Part shown: positions 45,183 through 54,400 of the stretch, in pieces
Numbering within the stretch: the stretch's first letter is position 1
Layout: the number at the start of each line of letters is the position of its first letter
Origin: Candidatus Gastranaerophilales bacterium
Lineage (GTDB): Bacteria; Cyanobacteriota; Vampirovibrionia; Gastranaerophilales; Gastranaerophilaceae
Direction: 5' to 3'
NCBI GenBank assembly: GCA_017560095.1
Contig: JAFYOU010000056.1
Location: 1-64,000 of the forward strand
DNA: 64,000 nucleotides
Translations under genes and position numbers: made by a program
The notes under the pieces: generated by a model
Seen by the model: only the letters and a program-made list of their open reading frames with translations
Databases searched by the model: none
Told to the model about the DNA's origin: nothing

Positions 45183-46142
45183 ATGGCTTGGAACGAACAA
45201 GATCACCCAAGAGAAGAAAATGGACAATTTACATTTAAAAATGGAGGAAAAGCAAGTAGTAACAAAGAAAACTTAAAAGATATTCTTTATCAAAAATCAC
45301 GCAAACAAAAAGAAATTGAAACAATAAAACAAAAAAGAAAAAACGAGCTTCTTGATACCCTAAAAGACAAAGCAACACCTGTAGATATTTTGTATGGAGA
45401 TGAGAAAAGTTTAAGTAAGAAAATCAAAGAGCTTGGATTATATGGAAAAATAACAGGTGACGCAAGCGAGGTTAAACTACCCACCAAAGATGAAACTCTT
45501 GCAACTATAATTCAAGCAAGAATTGGTAAAAATTATAATAAAGTTTCAAATGATATAACTAAAATCATTTCTGGAAAAGATACGGCAGGAATGCTTGATT
45601 TAGCCCATGGCGATAAAATGAATGACAAAAGTTATATTAAAGACGCCATAAAATTAAAAAATTTTGATGACCCAGCAGTCGCTTCAGATAAGGAATATTT
45701 AAAAGCAAAAGTTTCTAAACAATTCAAAGACTATGGTTTTAAAACAGACGATATTAAAGGATATTTTTTTAAAAAAGACTCTGAACCATCAAAAAGAGTA
45801 TCTGAAAACAAAGATTTTCATCAAATTTTAAAAGATAACAAAGATGCAATTTTAAATGGAAAAGATTTTAGTGGAAGGTTTCCTGCACATTTCCCTAAGG
45901 GAGTTTTGGCTAATAGCAATCTTAAAAATGCCATAGGTGCTGCGGATTTCAAGCATCCATATCTTGATAAGCAAGGTAATTTGCATATTAAAATGTATGA
46001 CACTTATGATTTTAACAAAAATGCAACAGATGTGTTAAATAAAGCAGGTAGAAGAGAAATGGAAAAAGGAAATTTAAAACCATATTTTTCAATACATGAT
46101 ATAATTATTTCAAAAGATAAATTAGATGAAATTTGGAAATAA
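45183..46142 (+). CDS. phage/mobile-element protein with possible C-terminal toxin domain
   Basis: 319 residues behind a consensus AAAGGAGGT Shine-Dalgarno. The N-terminus AWNEQDHPREENGQFTFKNG carries the HPR-x-x-x-G-Q-F motif common in phage head, portal or MuF-type proteins of gut phages. Residues 25-70 are a charged helical linker. The C-terminal ~90 residues (DFKHPYLDKQGNLHIKMYDT, YDFNKNATDVLNKAGRREME) resemble a compact nuclease-like toxin domain, but I cannot name the family. The hairpin upstream and membrane protein downstream suggest regulated expression. Transfer from a phage is inferred. Confidence 0.65.
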   Translation: MAWNEQDHPREENGQFTFKNGGKASSNKENLKDILYQKSRKQKEIETIKQKRKNELLDTLKDKATPVDILYGDEKSLSKKIKELGLYGKITGDASEVKLPTKDETLATIIQARIGKNYNKVSNDITKIISGKDTAGMLDLAHGDKMNDKSYIKDAIKLKNFDDPAVASDKEYLKAKVSKQFKDYGFKTDDIKGYFFKKDSEPSKRVSENKDFHQILKDNKDAILNGKDFSGRFPAHFPKGVLANSNLKNAIGAADFKHPYLDKQGNLHIKMYDTYDFNKNATDVLNKAGRREMEKGNLKPYFSIHDIIISKDKLDEIWK

Positions 46143-46147
46143 AAGGA

Positions 46148-46175
46148 ATTAAGGCTGGAGAAATTCAGCCTTAAT
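46148..46175 (+). terminator. hairpin after the toxin-like gene
   Basis: Stem ATTAAGGCTG (46148-46157) with CAGCCTTAAT (46166-46175), loop of 8. The T-tract is weak, so termination may be partial, leaving some read-through into the membrane protein gene. Confidence 0.6.
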
Positions 46176-46184
46176 ATTTAAAAT

Positions 46185-46763
46185 ATGAATGAAAATTTAA
46201 AAGAAAAATTAAATATTTTTATAAGGTGCACTCTTTATGCTTTATTGATAAGCATGTCTTTTACCTTAAAAGATACCATACTTGGCGTTATCTTGTTTGG
46301 AAAAACGATTATAGATGGATATATTTTTGCAGGTTTTATTGAACTATTTGTAGGTAATGGGTTTTGCGCAGAAACAGATCTACCAAGTAATGTTTGGAAT
46401 TTATTATTAACAATTTCTGCAATTTTTAATTTTACATTCTTTTCGTACTTCTATGCAAAAATTTGCGGATTGTATAAAAAACTAAAAAAATATAATTTTT
46501 GGATTAAGAGCTTGATTTTCCTCTTCGTTTCTTGTTTTGCATATTTAATTAATACTTATGACTTAAAAACACTAAAGCTATACGAAACAGATTTTAAAAT
46601 TGAATTATGGATTTATATTGCTTCAATTTTTTCAGCATTTTTATTAAACATTTTCTTTAATTTTTTAACCAAAAAATTTCCAAAACCTTTTGAAAAAATT
46701 GGTTATGTTTGCTCAATTGAATTTTTTAAAGATATTGTTAGAAAATTTAAAAAGGCAAATTAA
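46185..46763 (+). CDS. four-helix membrane protein
   Basis: 192 residues with about four hydrophobic helices (near 12-35, 62-90, 103-122 and 138-162) and short charged ends. No known family. The start lacks a Shine-Dalgarno. It lies 42 bases after the phage/toxin-like gene on the same strand. Small polytopic proteins in this position can be immunity proteins or holins, but nothing in the sequence shows which. Confidence 0.6.
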   Translation: MNENLKEKLNIFIRCTLYALLISMSFTLKDTILGVILFGKTIIDGYIFAGFIELFVGNGFCAETDLPSNVWNLLLTISAIFNFTFFSYFYAKICGLYKKLKKYNFWIKSLIFLFVSCFAYLINTYDLKTLKLYETDFKIELWIYIASIFSAFLLNIFFNFLTKKFPKPFEKIGYVCSIEFFKDIVRKFKKAN

Positions 46764-46804
46764 GATTTCAGTGTTAATTCGCTGTTATTTCCGTGTTTTT
46801 GTAC

Positions 46805-46885
46805 ATCGCAAACCTGGAAAGGCAGTAGCAGACTCCATTGCAGCTACCACCATAAAACCCGCTGATTAAGTGAGCGGGCATTATT
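46805..46885 (+). other. decayed tRNA-like 3' end with terminator copy
   Basis: Bases 46847-46878 match 44521-44552 (the tRNA-Ile CCACCA and its terminator) at 29 of 32 positions. One stem pair has changed on both sides (A-T to G-C), so the terminator stem is largely kept. The preceding bases (GACTCC ... GCAGCTACCACCA) resemble the end of a T arm and acceptor stem, but no complete tRNA folds. It looks like a relic or a rearranged tRNA end. Confidence 0.5.
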
Positions 46886-46899
46886 TGTATTAAGTAATT

Positions 46900-47361
46900 T
46901 TAAGCCCAATAATTAGCAAGCTCAAGCGCTGCCTGATTATCAATATTATCTTCGACTGATTTTGTTGGTTCGCTATAATATTTTTTTGCCCATTCAATCG
47001 GAGATTTGAGTGCTGTTGTAATTCTTGTTATATCGGCATCTCTTAGGGTGTTTCCCCAAAAGCATTCTGGAAGAATAGAACGGCTTCCAATTAGCTTAGA
47101 TGGATCTTTCTTGTTTCTTAATTTTATAGATAATTTATATTCATTGTTTTCATCTGGACCCCAGGTTATATATAGGTCTTCGCCATTCATTTCGTTTATT
47201 TTGTCACAAGTTTCTTTGATGGTTGTTTTGAATATATCTTTAATTTTTTGGTTATCAGCTCTTTTTAAAAGGATTTGCGCCAATTGCAATCTTTCTTTAT
47301 CGTCTCGTCCGATGGTGCAGCCTTTGAAGCTTGGATTATAACCTTGGGTTTTATTTATCAT
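46900..47361 (-). CDS. hypothetical protein with N-terminal F-K-G tag
   Basis: 153 residues, AAGGA 5 bases before ATG. It starts MINKTQGYNPSFKGCTIG, a short tag like those on other proteins in the window. The rest is helical and charged with a central beta part (EDLYITWGPDENNEYKLSIK). The C-terminus is TKSVEDNIDNQAALELANYW. No membrane helix or signal. Divergent from the HNH-like gene. Function unknown. Confidence 0.7.
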   Translation of the reverse strand: MINKTQGYNPSFKGCTIGRDDKERLQLAQILLKRADNQKIKDIFKTTIKETCDKINEMNGEDLYITWGPDENNEYKLSIKLRNKKDPSKLIGSRSILPECFWGNTLRDADITRITTALKSPIEWAKKYYSEPTKSVEDNIDNQAALELANYWA

Positions 47362-47509
47362 AGTTTTCCTTTTTTAAAAGATTTTTATATTTGCAATAAA
47401 ACAAATAAATAAAAAAAGTTGCATATAAATTAATACAATATTTTAGATATTTAATTTTCCTATAAAATCTGTTATTATATAGGTAGAATAGCGATTATAT
47501 AAGGCAATT

Positions 47510-48541
47510 ATGCCAACTAAGAAACTTTCTGCTCAAGATTATTTAAAATACTATTATGATGTTCCTTATGAAGGTTCTACTTCTGCAGGGAAACCACTTC
47601 GTAGATTAAAAAATATTATTTGTCCATACAGGGGTATTAGAATTATTCCCTCAAGTGCAATTAAAGATTTTGAAAGAAAGCTCGAAAAATGCGTGACTGC
47701 TCTTGATTGCGTTGAATTGCTGGGTAAATATAGTGATAATTTTTTACCAGTTGAAAAAGATATTTTTGCAATTTTTAAAGAATTTGCTACTTTAAACCCT
47801 GATGATAATTTGCAGAATTGCCTTCAAATGATAAGGGGAAATTGTCTTGCCAAGCTAAAGCTTGAAGAGTTTGAAGTTTTGGATGAGGTTGATACTTTAA
47901 CTCATAAATTAAGCACCAAAACTGCGCTTGAAATGAGAGTAAAAACAACAAAATGCAGACAGATTATCATTTCAGATAATGAAAGAGATTTTTTCAAGCG
48001 CAAGGTTTTTCTGTCATCTTTGGAAGGAATGATTCCCAAAGAAAACGAGAAAGAAATTTTTAATGATATAAAAAATAGAGCATTATTTTTACCTACTTCT
48101 GAAAGTTCAAAGAGTGCTTTTGTTGTTAAATATTCCAAAAGAACACAAACTGAAATTACAAGAAGAATATTTATTGCTTCAACAGGTACAATTGAACATA
48201 TAACCCCTTCTTCTTTGGGGGGTTTGAATTCTATTGGAAATTTTTTGCTTACAAGTGCAAGTGGCAATAGATATAGGGAAAATATGCCACTTGTTGATTA
48301 TATAAAAAGACATCCAAAAATTCCTCAATATGTTCAGGCTTACATAGATTGCATTATTGAAGAAATTCATCAAGGTAATTTAAAGGGAAGTGAAACTTAT
48401 CCATATAAAATTAAACAGAAGCTTTTTGAAGAATCTAAAGGTAGGATTCTTATAAGTCTTTCAGGCTATAAATATTCTGAAAGTGATGCAATTTTAATGG
48501 TTAAAAAATATGAAGAAAGATGGAAAAAACATACAAAATAA
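47510..48541 (+). CDS. HNH-like endonuclease
   Basis: 343 residues with AAGGC before ATG. An HNH-type core lies at about 220-260: TIEHITPSSLGGLNSIGNFL, then LTSASGNRYREN. That is the E/D-H-I-x-P-x-S-x-G-G ... N ... N layout of HNH nucleases, with Glu in place of the usual Asp. The N-terminal 200 residues are helical, Lys-rich and unrecognised, and the C-terminal 80 are helical. A run of six G codes for the GG of the motif. It is followed after 33 bases by the papain-like gene. It may be a restriction-type, mobile-element or defence nuclease. Confidence 0.75.
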   Translation: MPTKKLSAQDYLKYYYDVPYEGSTSAGKPLRRLKNIICPYRGIRIIPSSAIKDFERKLEKCVTALDCVELLGKYSDNFLPVEKDIFAIFKEFATLNPDDNLQNCLQMIRGNCLAKLKLEEFEVLDEVDTLTHKLSTKTALEMRVKTTKCRQIIISDNERDFFKRKVFLSSLEGMIPKENEKEIFNDIKNRALFLPTSESSKSAFVVKYSKRTQTEITRRIFIASTGTIEHITPSSLGGLNSIGNFLLTSASGNRYRENMPLVDYIKRHPKIPQYVQAYIDCIIEEIHQGNLKGSETYPYKIKQKLFEESKGRILISLSGYKYSESDAILMVKKYEERWKKHTK

Positions 48542-48574
48542 GCAATTTTTAAAATTTACTTATTTTTTATCTTT

Positions 48575-49210
48575 GTGCAAATTAATAGAACAAAATTAAA
48601 TTTTACTTCAAGAAATGCCGATATACGACGTGCAGATGATTTGGCAAGAAAAGTCAACAATGAGTTTCCAAGGATTTCTCAAACCTTAATTGCCGGCTTT
48701 AAACATACAAATGAATTTGATGCTTTATGTATACAATTAAATAATAAAGTCCGACAAGTAAGAAATGCTAAAAGTGGTAAATTTGATAATGTTTCAGGTT
48801 TTTTGGAAAAAGTTTCAGCGATGATTACGCCAATCAAAGCACAAAAAATTGGAAATTGTGCAGAATCGGCGCAATTGGCAGCTATAGCGGCTATTGCTAA
48901 TGAGATTGAAAATGCTACTATAGCAAGTGTTAAAACTCCGGATGGGATTCATTTAGATCATGCTGTACTACTTGTCAATGCAAAAAAACCATATATAATC
49001 GATGCTTGGTTAGGTTTTGCTGATTATATTCCTGAAGCAATAAAAAAATATAAGGGCGTGTATAGCTCTCATTTTGACTTCATTGACAAAAGTGATAGTG
49101 GAATTGTTTTTGCTCCTGCTAAAGAAAAATATAGTTCTTTCTTAAGAAAACCAGTCAGTGAAACGGATTTAAAAGAACTAAAAAAACGATATCCTGAGTT
49201 TTTGCTTTAA
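48575..49210 (+). CDS. papain-fold-like Cys protein (peptidase or deamidase-like)
   Basis: 211 residues. A possible Cys-His-Asp triad: Cys in KIGNCAESAQLAAIAAIANE (~95), His in DGIHLDHAVLLVNA (~129) and Asp in YIIDAWLGFADYI (~142). Spacing and context resemble secreted papain-fold effectors and toxins, in which GNC-x-E starts the catalytic helix. The N-terminus MQINRTKLNFTSR resembles the lineage tag. It starts at GTG 48575 without a Shine-Dalgarno, so the start is uncertain. No signal peptide. It follows the HNH gene in the same direction. Confidence 0.65.
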   Translation: MQINRTKLNFTSRNADIRRADDLARKVNNEFPRISQTLIAGFKHTNEFDALCIQLNNKVRQVRNAKSGKFDNVSGFLEKVSAMITPIKAQKIGNCAESAQLAAIAAIANEIENATIASVKTPDGIHLDHAVLLVNAKKPYIIDAWLGFADYIPEAIKKYKGVYSSHFDFIDKSDSGIVFAPAKEKYSSFLRKPVSETDLKELKKRYPEFLL

Positions 49211-49271
49211 AAAAGTTTACATATTGGCATTTTTGTTTTTTAGGAGTTTTAGAAAAACAAAAAGGGAAAAT

Positions 49272-49352
49272 ATGTTAACAATTTTATCTATAAATTTTTC
49301 TGGAATAAAAACTCTTCCGGTTGCAAAGAAAAAAACTAAAAAACGTAAATAA
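49272..49352 (+). CDS. micro-ORF, 26 residues, basic tail
   Basis: Encodes MLTILSINFSGIKTLPVAKK plus KTKKRK. AAGGG lies 6 bases before ATG. It contains INFSG, similar to the F-x-G tag of larger proteins, and a very basic end. It sits 60 bases before thrS and could be a leader peptide or a free small protein. Evidence is limited to the ribosome-binding site. Confidence 0.4.
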   Translation: MLTILSINFSGIKTLPVAKKKTKKRK

Positions 49353-49412
49353 TTTTACTCTTAAAGCGTTTGTGCTAGAATATTAGCATATTATAAACAT
49401 TCGAGGAAAATT

Positions 49413-51185
49413 ATGGAAGAAATGGAAAAATTACACACACTTCGTCATTCTTGCTCCCATATAATGGCGCAAGCTGTACAAAAACTTTACCCGAACGCAA
49501 AATTAGCAATTGGTCCAGCTATTGAAAATGGCTTTTATTATGATTTTGATATTGAAGGCGTAACGTTAAGCGATGAAAACTTAAAAGAAATTGAAAAAAC
49601 AATGAAAAAATTAATCGCTGGTAATTTGACGTTTGAAAAATATGTTATACCTGATGTTGAAGCTCAAATCGCAGAATTTAAAGCTCAAGGTGAAATTTAT
49701 AAAGCCGAATTATTAGAAGAACATAAAAATGATAACCCTACTCTTTATTTAACAAAAGATAAAGATGGAAATGTTTTATTTAATGATCTTTGTTCTGGTC
49801 CACATATTGAATCAACAAAGGAAATTAAAGCGTTTAAATTAATGAGCGTAGCTGGTGCATATTGGAGAGGTAATGAAAATAATAAAATGCTTCAAAGAAT
49901 ATATGCCACTGCATTTTTAACTCAAGAAGAATTAGACGCTTATATTCATCAATTAGAAGAAGCAAAAAGAAGAGATCATAGAAAATTAGGCACTCAATTA
50001 GATTTATTCTCTGTAAGAGACGAAATTGGTGGCGGTTTAGTTTTATGGCATCCAAATTTGTATACTGTTCGTGAAGAAATTGAAAATTATTGGAGATCTG
50101 AACACAGAAAACGTGGTTACGTTATCGTTCAAACCCCTCAATTGGCAAAATCAAAATTGTGGGAATTGTCTGGACATATTGACCACTATAAAGAAAATAT
50201 GTTCTTTATTCAAAAAACAGATGAAGCTGATGAGCAATATATAGTTAAGCCAATGAATTGTCCGTTCCATATTTTAATTTATCAATCTCAGCGTCATTCA
50301 TATCGTGATTTACCTTTGAGAATGGGTGAATTAGGTACGGTTTATCGTCGTGAAAAATCTGGCGCATTATCCGGCTTAACCCGAGTACAAGGCTTTACTC
50401 AAGATGATGCACACGTTTTCTGTACACCTGAACAACTAGTTGATGAAATTAATGAAATCATTGATTTTGTAGCCGATACTATGAAAATTTTCAATATGGG
50501 TTTTGAAGTTGAATTATCAACTCGCCCTGAAAGCTATGTTGGAAAACTTGAAAACTGGGATTTAGCTGAAGCTGGTTTAAAAGAAGCAATGGACAAACGT
50601 GGTATGAAATATGAAATCAACGAAGGAGATGGAGCATTTTATGGCCCTAAAATTGATTTCAAAGTTAAAGATGCTCTTGGCAGAACTTGGCAATGCGCAA
50701 CAATTCAGCTAGATTTTAACCTTCCTGAAAGATTTGAAATTAAATATCAAGATAAAGATGGTCAATTAAAAACTCCTGTTATGTTGCATAGAGTTATCTT
50801 TGGTTCAATGGAAAGATTCCATGGTATCTTGATTGAGCATTACGCAGGTGCTTTCCCAGCATGGCTTGCTCCTCATCAAGTAGCTCTTGTTCCAATTGCA
50901 GATAGGCACAATGAATACATGGATGAGGTTTATAAAAAACTCCGTGCAAAAGGAATCAGGGTAATCTTTGAGGAAAAATCAGAATCAATGAATTATAAAA
51001 TAAGAGATTACTTGCAAAATCAAAAGGTTCCTTATGTTCTTATCGCTGGTGATAAAGAAATTGAAAATGGTAAAGTTGCAATAAGAAAACGTGGCGTTGG
51101 ACAAATTGGCGAAATGACAATTGATGAATTTGTAGAAAAGCTAGTTGACGAAATCCAAACAAAAGGCATAAAGGAAATTAACTAG
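49413..51185 (+). CDS. thrS: threonyl-tRNA synthetase lacking the TGS domain
   Basis: 590 residues. It begins directly at the editing (N2) domain, with the zinc-like HxxxH motif in LHTLRHSCSHIMAQAV. The ~60-residue TGS domain found in most bacterial ThrRS is missing. The class II core has PMNCPFHILIYQSQRHSYRD (zinc ligand Cys, motif 1/2 region), GELGTVYRREKSGALSGLTR (motif 2) and HRVIFGSMERFHGILIEHYA (motif 3). The anticodon-binding domain ends the protein. AGGA lies 6 bases before ATG. Ends at an intrinsic terminator. Confidence 0.97.
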   Translation: MEEMEKLHTLRHSCSHIMAQAVQKLYPNAKLAIGPAIENGFYYDFDIEGVTLSDENLKEIEKTMKKLIAGNLTFEKYVIPDVEAQIAEFKAQGEIYKAELLEEHKNDNPTLYLTKDKDGNVLFNDLCSGPHIESTKEIKAFKLMSVAGAYWRGNENNKMLQRIYATAFLTQEELDAYIHQLEEAKRRDHRKLGTQLDLFSVRDEIGGGLVLWHPNLYTVREEIENYWRSEHRKRGYVIVQTPQLAKSKLWELSGHIDHYKENMFFIQKTDEADEQYIVKPMNCPFHILIYQSQRHSYRDLPLRMGELGTVYRREKSGALSGLTRVQGFTQDDAHVFCTPEQLVDEINEIIDFVADTMKIFNMGFEVELSTRPESYVGKLENWDLAEAGLKEAMDKRGMKYEINEGDGAFYGPKIDFKVKDALGRTWQCATIQLDFNLPERFEIKYQDKDGQLKTPVMLHRVIFGSMERFHGILIEHYAGAFPAWLAPHQVALVPIADRHNEYMDEVYKKLRAKGIRVIFEEKSESMNYKIRDYLQNQKVPYVLIAGDKEIENGKVAIRKRGVGQIGEMTIDEFVEKLVDEIQTKGIKEIN

Positions 51186-51206
51186 AAATTTTAAATAAGT
51201 TCTTAT

Positions 51207-51240
51207 AAAAATCCTTTGGAATTACCGCCAAAGGGTTTTT
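51207..51240 (+). terminator. intrinsic terminator after thrS
   Basis: A 13-bp stem (51207-51219 with 51228-51240, one G-T pair) and an 8-base loop, with a T-run on the 3' side. Confidence 0.9.
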
Positions 51241-51251
51241 AGTTATGTTTT

Positions 51252-51368
51252 CCGTCATCCTGTGTCAGCGAAGACTCTTTTGCATTATTCACTCGTCATC
51301 CTGAGCATTGGCGAAGGATCTTTTGTATTTCCCAAGTTGAGATTCTTCGGCTCTGCCTCAGAATGACG
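51252..51368. repeat. REP-like palindromic repeat element
   Basis: One arm CGTCATCCTGAG ... GAAGGATCTTTT (51294-51324) is inverted at 51339-51368 (GAGATTCTTC ... CTCAGAATGACG). A second degraded arm in direct orientation lies at 51252-51281. This CGTCAT-C/T-CTGAG ... GAAG layout is widespread as short palindromic repeats in bacterial genomes. It sits between the thrS terminator and the autotransporter promoter region. Confidence 0.75.
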
Positions 51369-51443
51369 CTAATTTTAAATTCCTGTTACATATTTCCCTT
51401 ATTTTGGAATTGCTATATTATATATCATGGATGGTATTGAAAA

Positions 51444-54400
51444 ATGGAATTAAGAAATAAGCTGAAAAGCTTTATTTATATATTATTTAGTTTTGGAATT
51501 ATACAAGCTTCATCTGCTGTTGAAGTAGGTACTTTTGATGAATTCAAATCTGCTTATTCTAATTCATCAACAACTGAAATTATTTTAACTTCTGATATTG
51601 CTGCAACATCAAACCTCGATTCCTTCGCTTCATCTAATTTAACAATCAATGGTAACTTCAATAATTTCGTTGGGGGGGGTATAGTGGAATTCAAATAAAA
51701 GAAGATGCTGTTATTTCATTTGTCGACATTGACTCTTTTATGGGCTTTTCAAGAGATGGTGGCGGAAGTGTTTTGTATAATTATTCTAATGAATTGTCAT
51801 TATTAAATTTGCATTTTAGTAATAATTCTTCAACTGGAGTATATCATAACGATGGTTCTGGCGGTGTAATAAAAAATGTAGGCATAATTATAGACATGAG
51901 AAATCTAAGTTTTAGCAATAATTCAACATCGAATTCTTATAGAAATTCGGGTGGTGCTATATGTAATACTGGTACAATTATTAATATCGACAGTTCGTTG
52001 TTTGAGTTGAATTCAGTTTATAATCTATCCGGAAATTATGCTAAGGGTGGAGCTATATATAATTCGGGAATTATAAATAATGTTTTAAATTCGGATTTTT
52101 TATATAATACTACTAACGCAGATTATGCAGAAGGTGGCGCTATTTACAACGTTGGCGTAATTGATAAAATTTATAATTCATATTTTTTGGAAAATAGTGC
52201 AAATAATGGGGGCGCTATACGAAATGATAAAAATATTGAGATAATCGACACTGTAACTTTTGAAAATAATATTGCAAAATCTGGCGGTGCGATTTATAAT
52301 AACGGTCAAATAAAAAAAATTGTTAATACTATATTTGAAGAAAATTCCGGAAATGGAATTCTTTTAAATTATGGAGTTGTAGATTTGATTGGTAATACAA
52401 TTTTTTTAAATAATTCAAATGCTGGTTTAAAAAATCATGGAAAGATAAAAATTATTTCATATTCCACATTTATTAATAATATCAATGATTATGGTGCGGC
52501 GATATTTAATTATGCAGGTGACGGAATTGATGTATTGGATAATATATTATTTGAAGGTAATGTTGCAACAACTGATGGGGGCGCACTTAGTGTTCAGGCT
52601 CTGATAGGAGAAATAAAAAACTCTAAATTTATATTAAATTCTGCTAATTCTGGGGGTGCAATTTGGATAAACGAGTTATATGGGCGTAACAATGGGGTGA
52701 TTAATTTAATAGATAACGTTATTTTTGAAAAAAATAGTGCTATTGATGGGTCAGGAGGCGCTATTAGTAATAGTGGTACGCTTTCGAGCTCCAGATTTAT
52801 TGGCACCATCTCTAAGTCAACATTTACTGGTAATTCTGCAACAAAAAATGGCGGTGCGATCTTTAATTATGCTGTACATTCTGGCTCATCTGCAACAATA
52901 GATACTATCTCTAATTCAACATTCAGCGCAAATTTTGCAAATAAAGGTGGCGCGATTTATAATTATGCAAACAGTTCTGGTACATCTGCAACAATAGATA
53001 CTATCTCTAATTCAACATTTGTTGGTAATTCTGCAGAATCGGGCGGTGCGATTTATAATGGAGGATACGGTTCTGGCACTTCAATAATAGATGCTATCTC
53101 TAATTCAATATTTATCGGAAATACTGCAACAAGTAATGGTGGTGCGATACATAATATTTATGGTAACATCGGCTATCTTGATAACGTAACTTTCATTGGA
53201 AATTCAGTAACTGCAACTGCAACAGGAGAAAATGCCGAAGCTTATGGTGGTGCGATATATAATTATGGTTCTTCGTCTTTAAACATCTTGTCTTCTTCAG
53301 GCCAAACCACTTTTGTAGGAAACTCAGCAAATGGAAAATCTAATGCAATACATAATGCAAATTCAACAATAAATCTTAATGCAGGAGACTATAATCTGTC
53401 AATTTTAGATGGAATTTCAGGTTCTAATGGTGTATTGGAAATAAACAAATCAAATGTTGATGTTTCATCCGCTCAAGATGCTTCTCAAATCGCTCCATCT
53501 CATGGAACAGTTATCTTAGCAAACGAAATAGATGGCAACACAGTTAATTTTTACGATGGCAAACTTATCTTGGCTCATCATACATACACTCAAGAAGAAT
53601 CATCAATTTTAGCAGGCCAAACAGGGGTTGCTAACTTTGCAAACAATTCAGCATTTAATATCTATGGTGGACATATTTCAACTCAAGATAACGCTATATA
53701 TAATCATCATCTTGGAAATGTAACTTTGTATTCTGATATAACAATGTCAATTGATGCTAATTTAGATAATAAAACAATGGATACAATTACATTTGACACA
53801 TTTAACAATCCAAATAATTCAATAATTGATATTCAAAATATAAGCATATTAAAACCAACAACGGATACAGATTTTACACTATCTCCATTTGGAAACATCG
53901 AAGAAGCAATAAATTCAAACCTTGCTTCATCAGTTAAATATACAGGTGGCGAAATAGTTTATTCTCCAATATATAAATATGGAGTTGAATATGATAATCA
54001 AACAGGATTATTTAACTTCAAAACAACATACACTCCTCAATCTCCAAAATATGAAGATGTAAACCCAGCAGTTTTATCAACTCAAACAGCAGCCCAATCA
54101 GGCTCAATTGCAAATCAAATATCAACATTCACCGAAGCTTTTTATCATATGGATACATTCATGACTCGTGATGTTAACGAAAGAATCATGATGAGAGATA
54201 AAAACAAATATGCTTCTTTTTATCAACAAGGCATGTTGTGGGATGATGCTGTTTCAAGAAGAGATAACAGGGAAGCTTGGTATAGACCACATGTTACAAT
54301 CGAAACAGTTCCACTTAAAAATGGACCAAAAGTAGATAACGTTTCTTATGGTACATATTTTGGTGCAAACTCTCCTGTTAAATCACTTAAAAAAGGCTGG

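Noticed and set aside
44450..46878. Simple attL/attR pair of an integrative element at tRNA-Ile
   Set aside because: The repeated part begins at CCACCA and covers the terminator, not the T arm, and no integrase gene is present between the copies.
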